Assembly (NCBI GenBank): GCA_020061685.1
Contig: JAGUXU010000095.1
Coordinates: 1-22,706, forward strand
Direction: 5' to 3'
DNA: 22,706 nucleotides
Origin: Candidatus Omnitrophota bacterium
GTDB lineage: Bacteria > Omnitrophota > Gorgyraeia > Pluralincolimonadales > Pluralincolimonadaceae
In this document: in pieces, positions 8,486 through 16,000 of the stretch
How positions within the stretch are numbered: position 1 is the stretch's first letter
Layout of the letters: each line of letters opens with the position of its first letter
The notes under the pieces: generated by a model
What the model was told of the DNA's origin: nothing
The model's database searches: none
What the model saw: the letters and a program-made list of their open reading frames with translations, nothing else
Made by a program: the position numbers and the translations under genes

Positions 8486-9696
8486 AATATATAGTTTTGG
8501 TAGGGGACGGGATGGCGGATTATCCGATCCGGGAACTGGGCGAGAAGACCCCGCTTGAAGTCGCCAAGATCCCAAATATGAATTATCTGGCGAAGAACGG
8601 AAAGGTCGGATTGATCCATACGATCCCGAAAGATTATTCACCCGCCTCTGACGTGGCGAACCTCTCGATTTTAGGGTACGACCCCATAAAATATTATTCC
8701 GGCAGGGGGCCGCTTGAGGCGGCTAACATGGGCATAGCCCTCGGACCCGATGATATCGCGTTCAGGTGTAACGTGGTCACGGTCGACCGGGAGGAGATGG
8801 TGGATTATTCCGCGGGGCACATAAGTTCGGAAGAGGCCGCGACACTGATAAAGTTCCTGGATAAGAACCTCGGCTCCGAGAAAGTGAGATTTTATCCAGG
8901 AGTAAGCTATCGTCACCTGGTGGTCATCCGCGATAGGCCACTGAGGGAAGCCCTCTTGAAGATAAAGTGTTTTCCGCCCCACGATATTATGGGATCAAGG
9001 ATAAAAGAGCGCCTCCCTAAGGGCGAAGGCGCCGAATTCCTGATCAAATTGATGGAAGATTCCAGGCAGCTTCTCGCGGGACATGAGATAAACAGGGTCA
9101 GGATAGACCTGAAGGAAAACCCGGCAAACATGATCTGGCTTTGGGGCCAGGGGGTGGAGACCGATATGCCGAAATTCAGGGATAAATTCGGCGTCGAAGG
9201 CTCGGTCATATCCGCGGTGGACCTCATAAAGGGAATAGGAAAGATCGTCGGGCTTAACGTCATAAATGTCCCCGGCGCGACAGGATATTATGATACCAAT
9301 TATCAGGGAAAAGCGAAACACGCGTTAAATTCACTTAAGGAGAGGGACTTTGTATTTGTCCACGTAGAGGCGCCCGACGAGGCGGGTCATAACGGCGACC
9401 TGCGCGCGAAGATAGGGGCGATCGAGAATTTTGACAGGTTTGTGGTCGGGGCGTTCCTGGACCGCTTTAAGAAATCCAAGAATTTCAGGCTGGCGGTATT
9501 GCCGGACCATCCGACCCCCGTTTCGATCAGGACACATACCGCTGAGCCGGTCCCGTTCGCGGTCTGCGGGAAAGACATAGAGCCGGACGAGGCCGTTGCC
9601 TTCAGCGAAGCGGCCGCGAAGAACAGCAAGTTCGTCCTTGAGCGCGGGCACGAACTTATGGAATATCTGATAAAAAGTAAGGAGGTATCCGAATAA
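8482..9696 (+). CDS. apgM: ApgM-like metalloenzyme: cofactor-independent phosphoglycerate mutase family, likely homoserine kinase substitute
   Basis: This 404-residue protein belongs to the archaeal-type phosphoglycerate mutase branch of the alkaline phosphatase superfamily. Visible features are VLVGDGMADYP (metal ligand Asp9), the nucleophile-like Ser56 in PASDVANLSILGYD, and later metal-site segments HVEAPDEAGHNGD (from His294), Asp342-His343 in LPDHPTP and His352 in RTHT. Family knowledge: a subfamily of these proteins, described as proposed homoserine kinases (TIGR02535 as I recall), occurs in threonine operons that lack thrB. This gene fits that setting exactly, lying between thrC and lysC in the hom operon. 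Phosphoglycerate mutase activity remains the alternative. It overlaps thrC by four bases and contains the lysC ribosome binding site near its end. Confidence 0.88.
   Translation: MKYIVLVGDGMADYPIRELGEKTPLEVAKIPNMNYLAKNGKVGLIHTIPKDYSPASDVANLSILGYDPIKYYSGRGPLEAANMGIALGPDDIAFRCNVVTVDREEMVDYSAGHISSEEAATLIKFLDKNLGSEKVRFYPGVSYRHLVVIRDRPLREALLKIKCFPPHDIMGSRIKERLPKGEGAEFLIKLMEDSRQLLAGHEINRVRIDLKENPANMIWLWGQGVETDMPKFRDKFGVEGSVISAVDLIKGIGKIVGLNVINVPGATGYYDTNYQGKAKHALNSLKERDFVFVHVEAPDEAGHNGDLRAKIGAIENFDRFVVGAFLDRFKKSKNFRLAVLPDHPTPVSIRTHTAEPVPFAVCGKDIEPDEAVAFSEAAAKNSKFVLERGHELMEYLIKSKEVSE
9679..9686 (+). promoter_or_regulatory. Perfect Shine-Dalgarno for lysC
   Basis: AAGGAGGT lies inside the last codons of the apgM-like gene, with 12 bases between it and the GTG start of lysC. 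The spacing is slightly long, but no other start fits, and the match supports GTG as the true initiation codon. The same octamer recurs inside lysC at 10425-10432. Confidence 0.75.
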
Positions 9697-9698
9697 AA

Positions 9699-10922
9699 GT
9701 GGGGAATTTAATCGTTCAGAAATACGGCGGTTCCTCGGTGGCGAATCCGGAAAGGATCAAGAACGTAGCCAAGCGGGTCGTCAGGTATAAAAAACGCGGG
9801 TATAACGTGGTCGTGGTCGTCTCGGCGCTGGGAGATACGACGGACGAACTGATAGAGCTCGCTTCCAAGGTCACCGACGACCCCTCTGAGCGCGAGATGG
9901 ACATGCTCATCTCGACCGGCGAACAGATATCGTGCGCGCTTTTGGCCATGGCGATAGATAAATTAAAGGTACCGGCAATATCTTTTACCGGAGCGCAGGT
10001 AGGTATAATCACGGATAACTCCCATACCAAGGCCAGGATATTGAACATATCGGCCGAGAGGATAAAGGAAGAATTAAAGAACGGAAAAGTGGTGGTCGTG
10101 GCCGGGTTCCAGGGGATAAGCGTCGCCAAGGAGATCACGACCTTAGGCCGCGGCGGAAGCGACCTTACAGCCGTGGCGCTGGCGAAGGCCTTAGGCGCCA
10201 AGATATGCGAGATCTACACCGACGTCGACGGAGTATACACCGCCGACCCGAGGATAGTAAAAGACGCGAAAAAACTCTCACGGGTCAGTTACGATGAGAT
10301 GCTTGAGCTCGCCTCGCTTGGGGCGAAAGTGATGCAGGCAAGGTCCGTCGAGTACGGCAAGCGCTATGATATACCGATACATGTCCGTTCGAGTTTCAGC
10401 AATGTCGAGGGCACGATTATTTCCAAGGAGGTAAAGTCGATGGAGAGGATAGACGTAAGCGGTCTCGCCCTGCAGAAGGACGAGGCGAAAGTCACTATTT
10501 GCGATGTGCCGGACAAGCCCGGGATCGCGGCCATAATATTCAAGGAACTCGCGGTAAACAACATAGTGATAGACATGATAGTGCAGAACGTAAGCCGGAC
10601 GGGGACGACCGACATATCTTTTACCGTACTTAAAGAAGACCTTGCCAAGACCATCAAGGTCGCCAAAAAAGTCGCGAGGGAAGTAGGCGCCGGAGAGGTC
10701 ATCAAGGACGAGAACATAGCGAAGGTCTCCATAGTGGGAATAGGGATGCGCAGCCATTCGGGTATCGCCGCGAGGATGTTCAGGGCGCTGGCGTCGAAGA
10801 AGATAAACATAGAGATGATATCCACTTCAGAGATAAAGATCTCCTGCGTCATCGAGAAGCGTCACGCCGAGACGGCGCTCAGGACGCTTCACGATGAGTT
10901 CGGATTGAAGAGGGTAAAATAG
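9699..10922 (+). CDS. lysC: Aspartate kinase (alpha subunit / full length)
   Basis: LysC phosphorylates aspartate, the first step to lysine, threonine and methionine. The 407-residue product begins at GTG 9699, chosen because the next residues read VQKYGGSSVA, the conserved ATP-binding start of the kinase domain. GRGGSDLTAVALAKALGA and the YTDVDGVYTADPR segment follow. Residues about 250-407 form two ACT domains that bind regulatory amino acids. Inside the gene a perfect Shine-Dalgarno precedes an in-frame ATG at the start of the ACT half, so the locus probably makes two products, as known for Bacillus subtilis aspartokinase II. The gene lies two bases behind the apgM-like gene and 16 before cimA, within the threonine operon. 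Confidence 0.97.
   Translation: MGNLIVQKYGGSSVANPERIKNVAKRVVRYKKRGYNVVVVVSALGDTTDELIELASKVTDDPSEREMDMLISTGEQISCALLAMAIDKLKVPAISFTGAQVGIITDNSHTKARILNISAERIKEELKNGKVVVVAGFQGISVAKEITTLGRGGSDLTAVALAKALGAKICEIYTDVDGVYTADPRIVKDAKKLSRVSYDEMLELASLGAKVMQARSVEYGKRYDIPIHVRSSFSNVEGTIISKEVKSMERIDVSGLALQKDEAKVTICDVPDKPGIAAIIFKELAVNNIVIDMIVQNVSRTGTTDISFTVLKEDLAKTIKVAKKVAREVGAGEVIKDENIAKVSIVGIGMRSHSGIAARMFRALASKKINIEMISTSEIKISCVIEKRHAETALRTLHDEFGLKRVK
10425..10432 (+). promoter_or_regulatory. Internal Shine-Dalgarno for LysC beta subunit
   Basis: AAGGAGGT occurs within the lysC coding sequence, seven bases before the in-frame ATG at 10440. Match and spacing are both ideal for initiation, better spaced than the site used by the full-length protein. 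In the main frame the octamer simply encodes part of Lys-Glu-Val. Confidence 0.7.
10440..10922 (+). CDS. lysC: Putative aspartate kinase beta subunit (internal in-frame start)
   Basis: A 160-residue product starting MERIDVSGLALQKDEAK would contain only the two ACT domains of LysC, beginning just before the first of them. The internal ATG is preceded by a perfect AAGGAGGT at seven bases, which would be unlikely by chance at exactly this domain boundary. Family precedent: aspartokinase II of Bacillus subtilis and the enzymes of Corynebacterium and Thermus are alpha2-beta2, with beta made from such a start. The beta protein would form the regulatory dimer that binds lysine and/or threonine. The site is seen directly; production of the protein is inferred. 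Confidence 0.66.
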   Translation: MERIDVSGLALQKDEAKVTICDVPDKPGIAAIIFKELAVNNIVIDMIVQNVSRTGTTDISFTVLKEDLAKTIKVAKKVAREVGAGEVIKDENIAKVSIVGIGMRSHSGIAARMFRALASKKINIEMISTSEIKISCVIEKRHAETALRTLHDEFGLKRVK

Positions 10923-10938
10923 ACAGAGGCATGACAAG

Positions 10939-12504
10939 ATGAAAGAAGTAAAACTTTATGATACCACATTGCGCGACGGGGCGCAGACCGAAGGGATCTC
11001 GTATTCCGTAAGCGACAAAGTCCGCATCGCGGAAAAGCTGGACCACCTTGGCATCCATTTCATCGAAGGCGGATGGCCGGGCTCTAACCCGAAGGATATG
11101 TCTTTCTTTAAGGCGGCAAGAAGAATGAAGCTTAAAAATGCGACGGTCGTAGCCTTCGGCTCGACGCGCAGGGCGAATACCGCCGTGGCCAAAGACGTCA
11201 ATGTCCGCGGGCTCCTTGAGGCCGGGACAAAGATCGTCACCATCTTCGGAAAGAGCTGGGACCTCCATGTAAAGGATGTATTTAAGGTGCCCCTCGAAGA
11301 GAACTTAAAGATGATCGGCGATACCGTCGCGTATCTTAAGTCAAAGGGCAAAACGGTATTTTATGACGCCGAGCACTTTTTCGACGGCTACAAGAGTAAT
11401 CCCGAATACGCCGTAAAGACGCTCTTCGCCGCGACCGACGCGGGCGCCGAGTGCGTCATCTTATGCGACACCAACGGCGGCACTATCACCTCGGAATTTA
11501 TCGAGATAGTGAAAGAGGTAGGCGCGAAATTAAACTGCTCCTTAGGTGTCCATTGCCATAATGACTGCGACATGGCTGTTGCCAATTCGGTGGCCGCGGT
11601 AGAGGCAGGATGCGTTCACGTGCAGGGGACGTTTAACGGTTACGGCGAGCGCTGCGGGAACGCTGACCTTGTCTCGGTCATCGGCAATCTTAAACTGAAA
11701 CTCGGCATCGATTGCATTACCGACAATAAACTGAAAGAACTTACGGAGACATCGCGCTATATCGCGGAGATAAGCAACGTCAAACAGCGCGAGAACCAGC
11801 CGTTCGTCGGGAATACCGCTTTCGCGCATAAGGCCGGAGTCCACATCAATGCGATCATGAAAAACCCCATCACCTATGAGCATGCCGACCCGCATCTGGT
11901 GGGAAACAGGAGAAGGTTCCTGGTATCGGAGCTCATGGGAAAGAGCTCGATCTTATTGAAGGCCGAGGCACTGGAGCTTGACCTTACGAAAGAGGCGCCC
12001 AAGACCAAGAAGATCCTCAAATTACTGCAAAAACTGGAGCACGAGGGTTATCATTTTGAGGCGGCCGAAGGTTCTTTCGAGCTCCTCCTAAAACGCGCAT
12101 TTAAGAAATATAAGAGATTCTTTGAATTGGAGGGATTTAAGGTCGTCACCGAACATCGCGGCGGAAAACTTGTCTCCGAGGCGACGATCAAAGTCAAAGT
12201 GAATAAGGTCGAGGAGCACACGGCAGCCGAAGGAGACGGCCCTGTCAACGCGCTCGATAACGCGCTGAGAAAAGCCCTCCTGGAATTTTACCCGACGCTT
12301 GCGGAGATGCACTTGTCAGATTTTAAGGTAAGGGTGCTGGAGGAAAAAGTGGGCACCGCGGCCAAAGTCAGAGTGCTTATCCAATCGCAGGACGCAAAGG
12401 ATTCGTGGTGGACTATAGGCGTATCCGAGAACATCATTGAAGCATCGTGGAACGCGTTGGTGGATTCGGTAGAGTATAAACTGCTCAAAGACCGCAAATC
12501 GTAA
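10939..12504 (+). CDS. cimA: (R)-citramalate synthase
   Basis: CimA condenses acetyl-CoA with pyruvate to citramalate, opening a threonine-independent route to isoleucine via 2-oxobutyrate. The 521 residues match the CimA family, which is longer than typical homocitrate synthases. The TIM-barrel start reads YDTTLRDGAQTEG (residues 7-19). The EGGWPGSNPKD segment separates CimA from 2-isopropylmalate synthase. Metal ligands His205 and His207 are in GVHCHND, and NGYGERCGNADL follows. The HKAGVH motif lies in the middle, and a LeuA-type regulatory dimer domain occupies about 390-520, implying feedback by isoleucine. An AGAGG site precedes the ATG. Neighbours lysC (16 bases upstream) and valS (one base downstream) fit amino acid supply. 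Confidence 0.95.
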   Translation: MKEVKLYDTTLRDGAQTEGISYSVSDKVRIAEKLDHLGIHFIEGGWPGSNPKDMSFFKAARRMKLKNATVVAFGSTRRANTAVAKDVNVRGLLEAGTKIVTIFGKSWDLHVKDVFKVPLEENLKMIGDTVAYLKSKGKTVFYDAEHFFDGYKSNPEYAVKTLFAATDAGAECVILCDTNGGTITSEFIEIVKEVGAKLNCSLGVHCHNDCDMAVANSVAAVEAGCVHVQGTFNGYGERCGNADLVSVIGNLKLKLGIDCITDNKLKELTETSRYIAEISNVKQRENQPFVGNTAFAHKAGVHINAIMKNPITYEHADPHLVGNRRRFLVSELMGKSSILLKAEALELDLTKEAPKTKKILKLLQKLEHEGYHFEAAEGSFELLLKRAFKKYKRFFELEGFKVVTEHRGGKLVSEATIKVKVNKVEEHTAAEGDGPVNALDNALRKALLEFYPTLAEMHLSDFKVRVLEEKVGTAAKVRVLIQSQDAKDSWWTIGVSENIIEASWNALVDSVEYKLLKDRKS

Positions 12505-12505
12505 A

Positions 12506-15157
12506 ATGCGCGATATCCCGTCTGTCTATAACCCCAAGTCTACGGAAGATAAATGGTATAAGGTCTGGGAGGGAAAGAAATTCTTTCACGCCGGGCCCGA
12601 CGCCAGGAAGAAGCCGTATACCATAGTCATCCCTCCGCCCAATATCACCGGAATCCTGCATATGGGCCATGCCCTGAACAACACCGTCCAGGATATCCTG
12701 ATAAGATGGAAGAGGATGCAGGGGTATAACGCGGAATGGCTGCCCGGCACAGATCACGCCGGCATCGCCACGCAGAACGTCGTCGAGAAGATGCTCGCGA
12801 AGAAGGACGTCAAACGCCACGACCTCGGGCGAGAGGAGTTTGTCAAACGCGTCTGGCAATGGAGGGAAAAATACGGCTCCACCATCATATCCCAGTTAAA
12901 AAGGCTCGGCTGTTCATGCGACTGGGACCGCACGCGCTTCACGATGGACGAAGGGCTCTCGAACGCGGTCCTTGAAGTATTCGTGCGCCTTTACGAAAAA
13001 GGCCTGATCTACCGCGGGAATTATATCATAAACTGGTGCCCGAGATGCCAGACGGCGTTAAGCGACGAGGAGGCCCAGCACAAGGACTTAAACGGTTTTC
13101 TCTATTACATAAAATATCCGGTAAAGGGCGAGAAGAGATATGTCTCGGTCGCGACGACCCGCCCCGAGACCATGCTCGGGGATGTGGCGGTGGCGGTCAA
13201 TCCCAAGGACTCAAGGTATAATAACCTCGTAGGGGAGACGCTTATACTTCCCCTGATGAACAGGGAGATCAAGGTTATCGCGGATGATATCGTCGACCCT
13301 GAATTCGGGACAGGTGCCGTAAAAGTGACCCCTGCGCACGATCCGAACGACTTCCAAATAGGTATCCGCCATAAGCTCGAGCCGATACTCGTCATGAATC
13401 CCGACGGCACTATGAACAAGAATGCCGGGGATTATGCCGGGATGGACAGGTTCGAGGCGCGGGAGGCGATCCTCGAGGACCTCAAAGAATCAAAAGTCCT
13501 CGAGAAGACAGAACCTCACGCGCATTCTGTCGGGCATTGCTATAGGTGCCATACGGTCGTCGAACCATACCTTTCGCTGCAATGGTTCGTAAAGATGAAG
13601 CCGCTGGCCAAAGCCGGCATAGAGGCGGTCAAGACGGGAAAGATAAAGTTCTATCCGGAGAGATGGACGAAGGTCTATCTCGATTGGATGGAGAATATCC
13701 GCGACTGGTGCATCTCAAGGCAGATATGGTGGGGGCACCGTTTGCCCGTCTATTACTGCAAGAAATGTCAAAAATCTTCCGACAGCAAAAAGGGAATAAT
13801 GGTATCGAAGGTAAGGCCCGAAAGATGTCCCGCATGCGATTCGGTGGACATAGTTCAGGACGAGGACGTGCTCGATACCTGGTTCTCCTCATGGCTTTGG
13901 CCGTTTTCCACCTTCGGCTGGCCCGAGAAGACGGGTGACCTCAAATACTTTTATCCCACCTCGACACTCGTTACCGCGCAGGAGATAATCTTCTTCTGGG
14001 TCGCGCGTATGATCATGGCCGGATATGAGTTCATGGGGGAAGCGCCGTTCAGAGATGTATATATCCACGGGACCGTGCGGGACGAGACGGGCGCGAAGAT
14101 GTCGAAATCGCTCGGCAATATCATCGACCCGATAGAGATAATAGAAGAGTTCGGCGCCGACGCGCTCAGGTTCAGCATAATCTCCATCACCGCCGTAGGT
14201 CAGGACGTATTCCTTTCAAAAGAGAAATTCCAGTCGGGCAGGAATTTCGCGAACAAGATCTGGAACGCGGCGCGCTTCGTCATAAGCAACCTTTCCGAGG
14301 ACGTGGATACCGATCTATGCGTCCTCTATAAAAATGCCGACCTGCCGCTCGCGGACAGGTGGATACTCAGCAACCTGTATACCACGCTGGAGGAAGTGAA
14401 CAGGGCGTTCGAGTCGTACAGGTTCAGTGAAGCGGCGAACCTCTTGTATGAATTTATCTGGCATAAATATTGCGATTGGTATCTGGAGATAGCCAAGGGG
14501 CGCCTGAAAGAAAAGACAACGCAGGTGATCTTATACAAGGTATTGGAAAAGAGCATGAGGATGCTGCATCCTTTTATGCCGTTCATCAGCGAGGAGATAT
14601 GGTCCCTATTGCCGCATAAGAGGGATTCTATAATGATCCAGCCGTGGCCGCACACGCAGAAGGACCTGATAGATAAGAAGGCCGAGGAAGAGATGGACCT
14701 CGCGATAGGGATAATAACCGCTATCAGGAATATCCGGGCCGAGGTGAATATCCCCCCTCAAAGATCCTGCAAAGTGATCATATCTACGGCGAACGGTAAA
14801 AATGCGACGACGGTCAGGAAATTCGAAGACCATATAAAATCCCTTGCGAAAGCCGAGTCTGTCGAAGTAAGCGGGAAGCCCGAACGCCCGAAGGCCTCGT
14901 CGGTGGCGGTCTTCGGTGACTGCGAGATAGCCGTGCCTCTTGAAGGGCTGATAGACCTTGATGCCGAAAGAAAAAGGATAATGGGGCGCATAGGCGAGAT
15001 CGAAAGGTGGATGAAGGCCACCGAAGCCAAGCTTAAGAACGAGAACTTTATAAAAAGGGCCCCCAAAGAGATCGTCGATGCCGAAAAGGCGAAATTAAGC
15101 GAGATAAAGACGACATCGGACAGATTAAAAGAGGTATTAAAACGGTTAGAAAGCTGA
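12506..15157 (+). CDS. valS: Valyl-tRNA synthetase
   Basis: ValS charges tRNA-Val and edits misacylated threonine. The 883 residues match the bacterial length. The class I signatures are PPPNITGILHMGH with HMGH at residues 52-55, and KMSKS at 531-535. Between them lies the editing domain with ATTRPETMLGD and GTGAVKVTPAHDP. Cysteine pairs CPRC and CHRC-like segments, plus CKKC and CPAC farther on, suggest bound zinc. DWCISRQIWWGHRLPVY is the conserved signature after the editing domain. A C-terminal coiled-coil arm (about residues 810-883) completes the protein. The ATG lies one base after the cimA stop, and the TGA stop overlaps the proposed nadC CTG start. Confidence 0.98.
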   Translation: MRDIPSVYNPKSTEDKWYKVWEGKKFFHAGPDARKKPYTIVIPPPNITGILHMGHALNNTVQDILIRWKRMQGYNAEWLPGTDHAGIATQNVVEKMLAKKDVKRHDLGREEFVKRVWQWREKYGSTIISQLKRLGCSCDWDRTRFTMDEGLSNAVLEVFVRLYEKGLIYRGNYIINWCPRCQTALSDEEAQHKDLNGFLYYIKYPVKGEKRYVSVATTRPETMLGDVAVAVNPKDSRYNNLVGETLILPLMNREIKVIADDIVDPEFGTGAVKVTPAHDPNDFQIGIRHKLEPILVMNPDGTMNKNAGDYAGMDRFEAREAILEDLKESKVLEKTEPHAHSVGHCYRCHTVVEPYLSLQWFVKMKPLAKAGIEAVKTGKIKFYPERWTKVYLDWMENIRDWCISRQIWWGHRLPVYYCKKCQKSSDSKKGIMVSKVRPERCPACDSVDIVQDEDVLDTWFSSWLWPFSTFGWPEKTGDLKYFYPTSTLVTAQEIIFFWVARMIMAGYEFMGEAPFRDVYIHGTVRDETGAKMSKSLGNIIDPIEIIEEFGADALRFSIISITAVGQDVFLSKEKFQSGRNFANKIWNAARFVISNLSEDVDTDLCVLYKNADLPLADRWILSNLYTTLEEVNRAFESYRFSEAANLLYEFIWHKYCDWYLEIAKGRLKEKTTQVILYKVLEKSMRMLHPFMPFISEEIWSLLPHKRDSIMIQPWPHTQKDLIDKKAEEEMDLAIGIITAIRNIRAEVNIPPQRSCKVIISTANGKNATTVRKFEDHIKSLAKAESVEVSGKPERPKASSVAVFGDCEIAVPLEGLIDLDAERKRIMGRIGEIERWMKATEAKLKNENFIKRAPKEIVDAEKAKLSEIKTTSDRLKEVLKRLES

Positions 15158-15999
15158 TCAAAAGAGAGGTCTTTGAGGTCGTCCGCCGCGCGCTCGCCGA
15201 GGATATTGGCCGCGGCGATATAACGACCGCTGCCGTCTTCCCTAAACCGAAGGCGGTCCGGGCCGAGATCGTAGCAAAAGAACCGGGTATCCTCGCCGGT
15301 ATAACCGTCTCTATGGCGGCTTTTAAGTTGCTCGACCCGAAAGTCAAGTTCATGCCGCTCGTATCAGACGGAAAAGCTTTCGCGGCAGGCGCCGTCATAG
15401 CCTGCATAGAGGGGAACGTCCAGACCTTATTGAGGGCAGAGAGGGTCGCCCTGAATTTCCTAAGCCGGCTGTCAGGCATAGCGACCTTGACATCTCAATT
15501 CACGGATAGGGTCAAGCCGTACAAGACAAGGATCATGGATACGCGAAAGACGACCCCCGGCCTGCGGGCGCTCGAGAAATACGCAGTGACGGCAGGGGGC
15601 GGCTACAACCACAGGTCAGGGTTATATGACCAGCTCCTGATAAAAGACAATCATCTGAAATCGGCCGATTATGACTGGGCGGCAGCCTGCCGCGCGATAA
15701 GGAGATATAAGAAGAAGGGAGTGAAGACCGAACTTGAGGTCGCAGACTTAAGCGAATTCAAAGAGGCCGTCAAACTTGTTCCGGATATCATAATGCTCGA
15801 CAATATGAGCATAAAGGAAATAAAGGCCGCCGTCAAACTGCTGCGTTCCCTGCGGTCAGACATCAGGCTTGAGGTTTCGGGCGGCGTCTCGCTGAATAAC
15901 GTTAGAAAGATCGCCGCCACAGGCGTAGATATGGTCTCGATCGGCGCCATCACTCATTCCGCAAAGCCGATAGACTTTTCGCTGGAAATAATAAGGTAA
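15154..15999 (+). CDS. nadC: Nicotinate-nucleotide pyrophosphorylase (quinolinate phosphoribosyltransferase)
   Basis: NadC converts quinolinate and PRPP to nicotinate mononucleotide in de novo NAD synthesis. Conserved segments are RALAEDIGRGDITT near the N-terminus, RVALNFLSRLSGIAT, MDTRKTTPGLRALEKYAV, TAGGGYNHRSGLYDQLLIKDNH (read here in two overlapping parts of the family signature), ELEVADL, and SGGVSLNNV. The start is unusual. The frame is open from 15037, but there is no ATG, GTG or TTG before 15313, and starting at 15313 would remove the essential EDIGRGDITT region. A CTG at 15154, forming a CTGA overlap with the valS stop, gives 281 residues, the normal family length. An ATT at 15136 is a weaker alternative. 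Function is certain; the exact start is not. Confidence 0.9.
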   Translation: MIKREVFEVVRRALAEDIGRGDITTAAVFPKPKAVRAEIVAKEPGILAGITVSMAAFKLLDPKVKFMPLVSDGKAFAAGAVIACIEGNVQTLLRAERVALNFLSRLSGIATLTSQFTDRVKPYKTRIMDTRKTTPGLRALEKYAVTAGGGYNHRSGLYDQLLIKDNHLKSADYDWAAACRAIRRYKKKGVKTELEVADLSEFKEAVKLVPDIIMLDNMSIKEIKAAVKLLRSLRSDIRLEVSGGVSLNNVRKIAATGVDMVSIGAITHSAKPIDFSLEIIR

Positions 16000-16000
16000 G

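Noticed and set aside
10278..10852. Two overlapping minus-strand open frames of about 160 codons inside lysC
   Set aside because: They are antisense to a highly conserved gene, show no recognisable motif or sensible composition, and are explained by codon bias that leaves the opposite strand free of stops.
12736..12975. Alternative-frame 79-codon + strand open frame inside valS
   Set aside because: It is arginine-rich and low in complexity, lies over the HIGH-region of valS, and has no ribosome binding site.
15140..15165. Programmed -1 frameshift fusing ValS to NadC
   Set aside because: The bases before the ValS stop (GGTTAGAAAGCTGA) do not form an X-XXY-YYZ slippery heptamer in the ValS frame, and both proteins have normal lengths as separate products.
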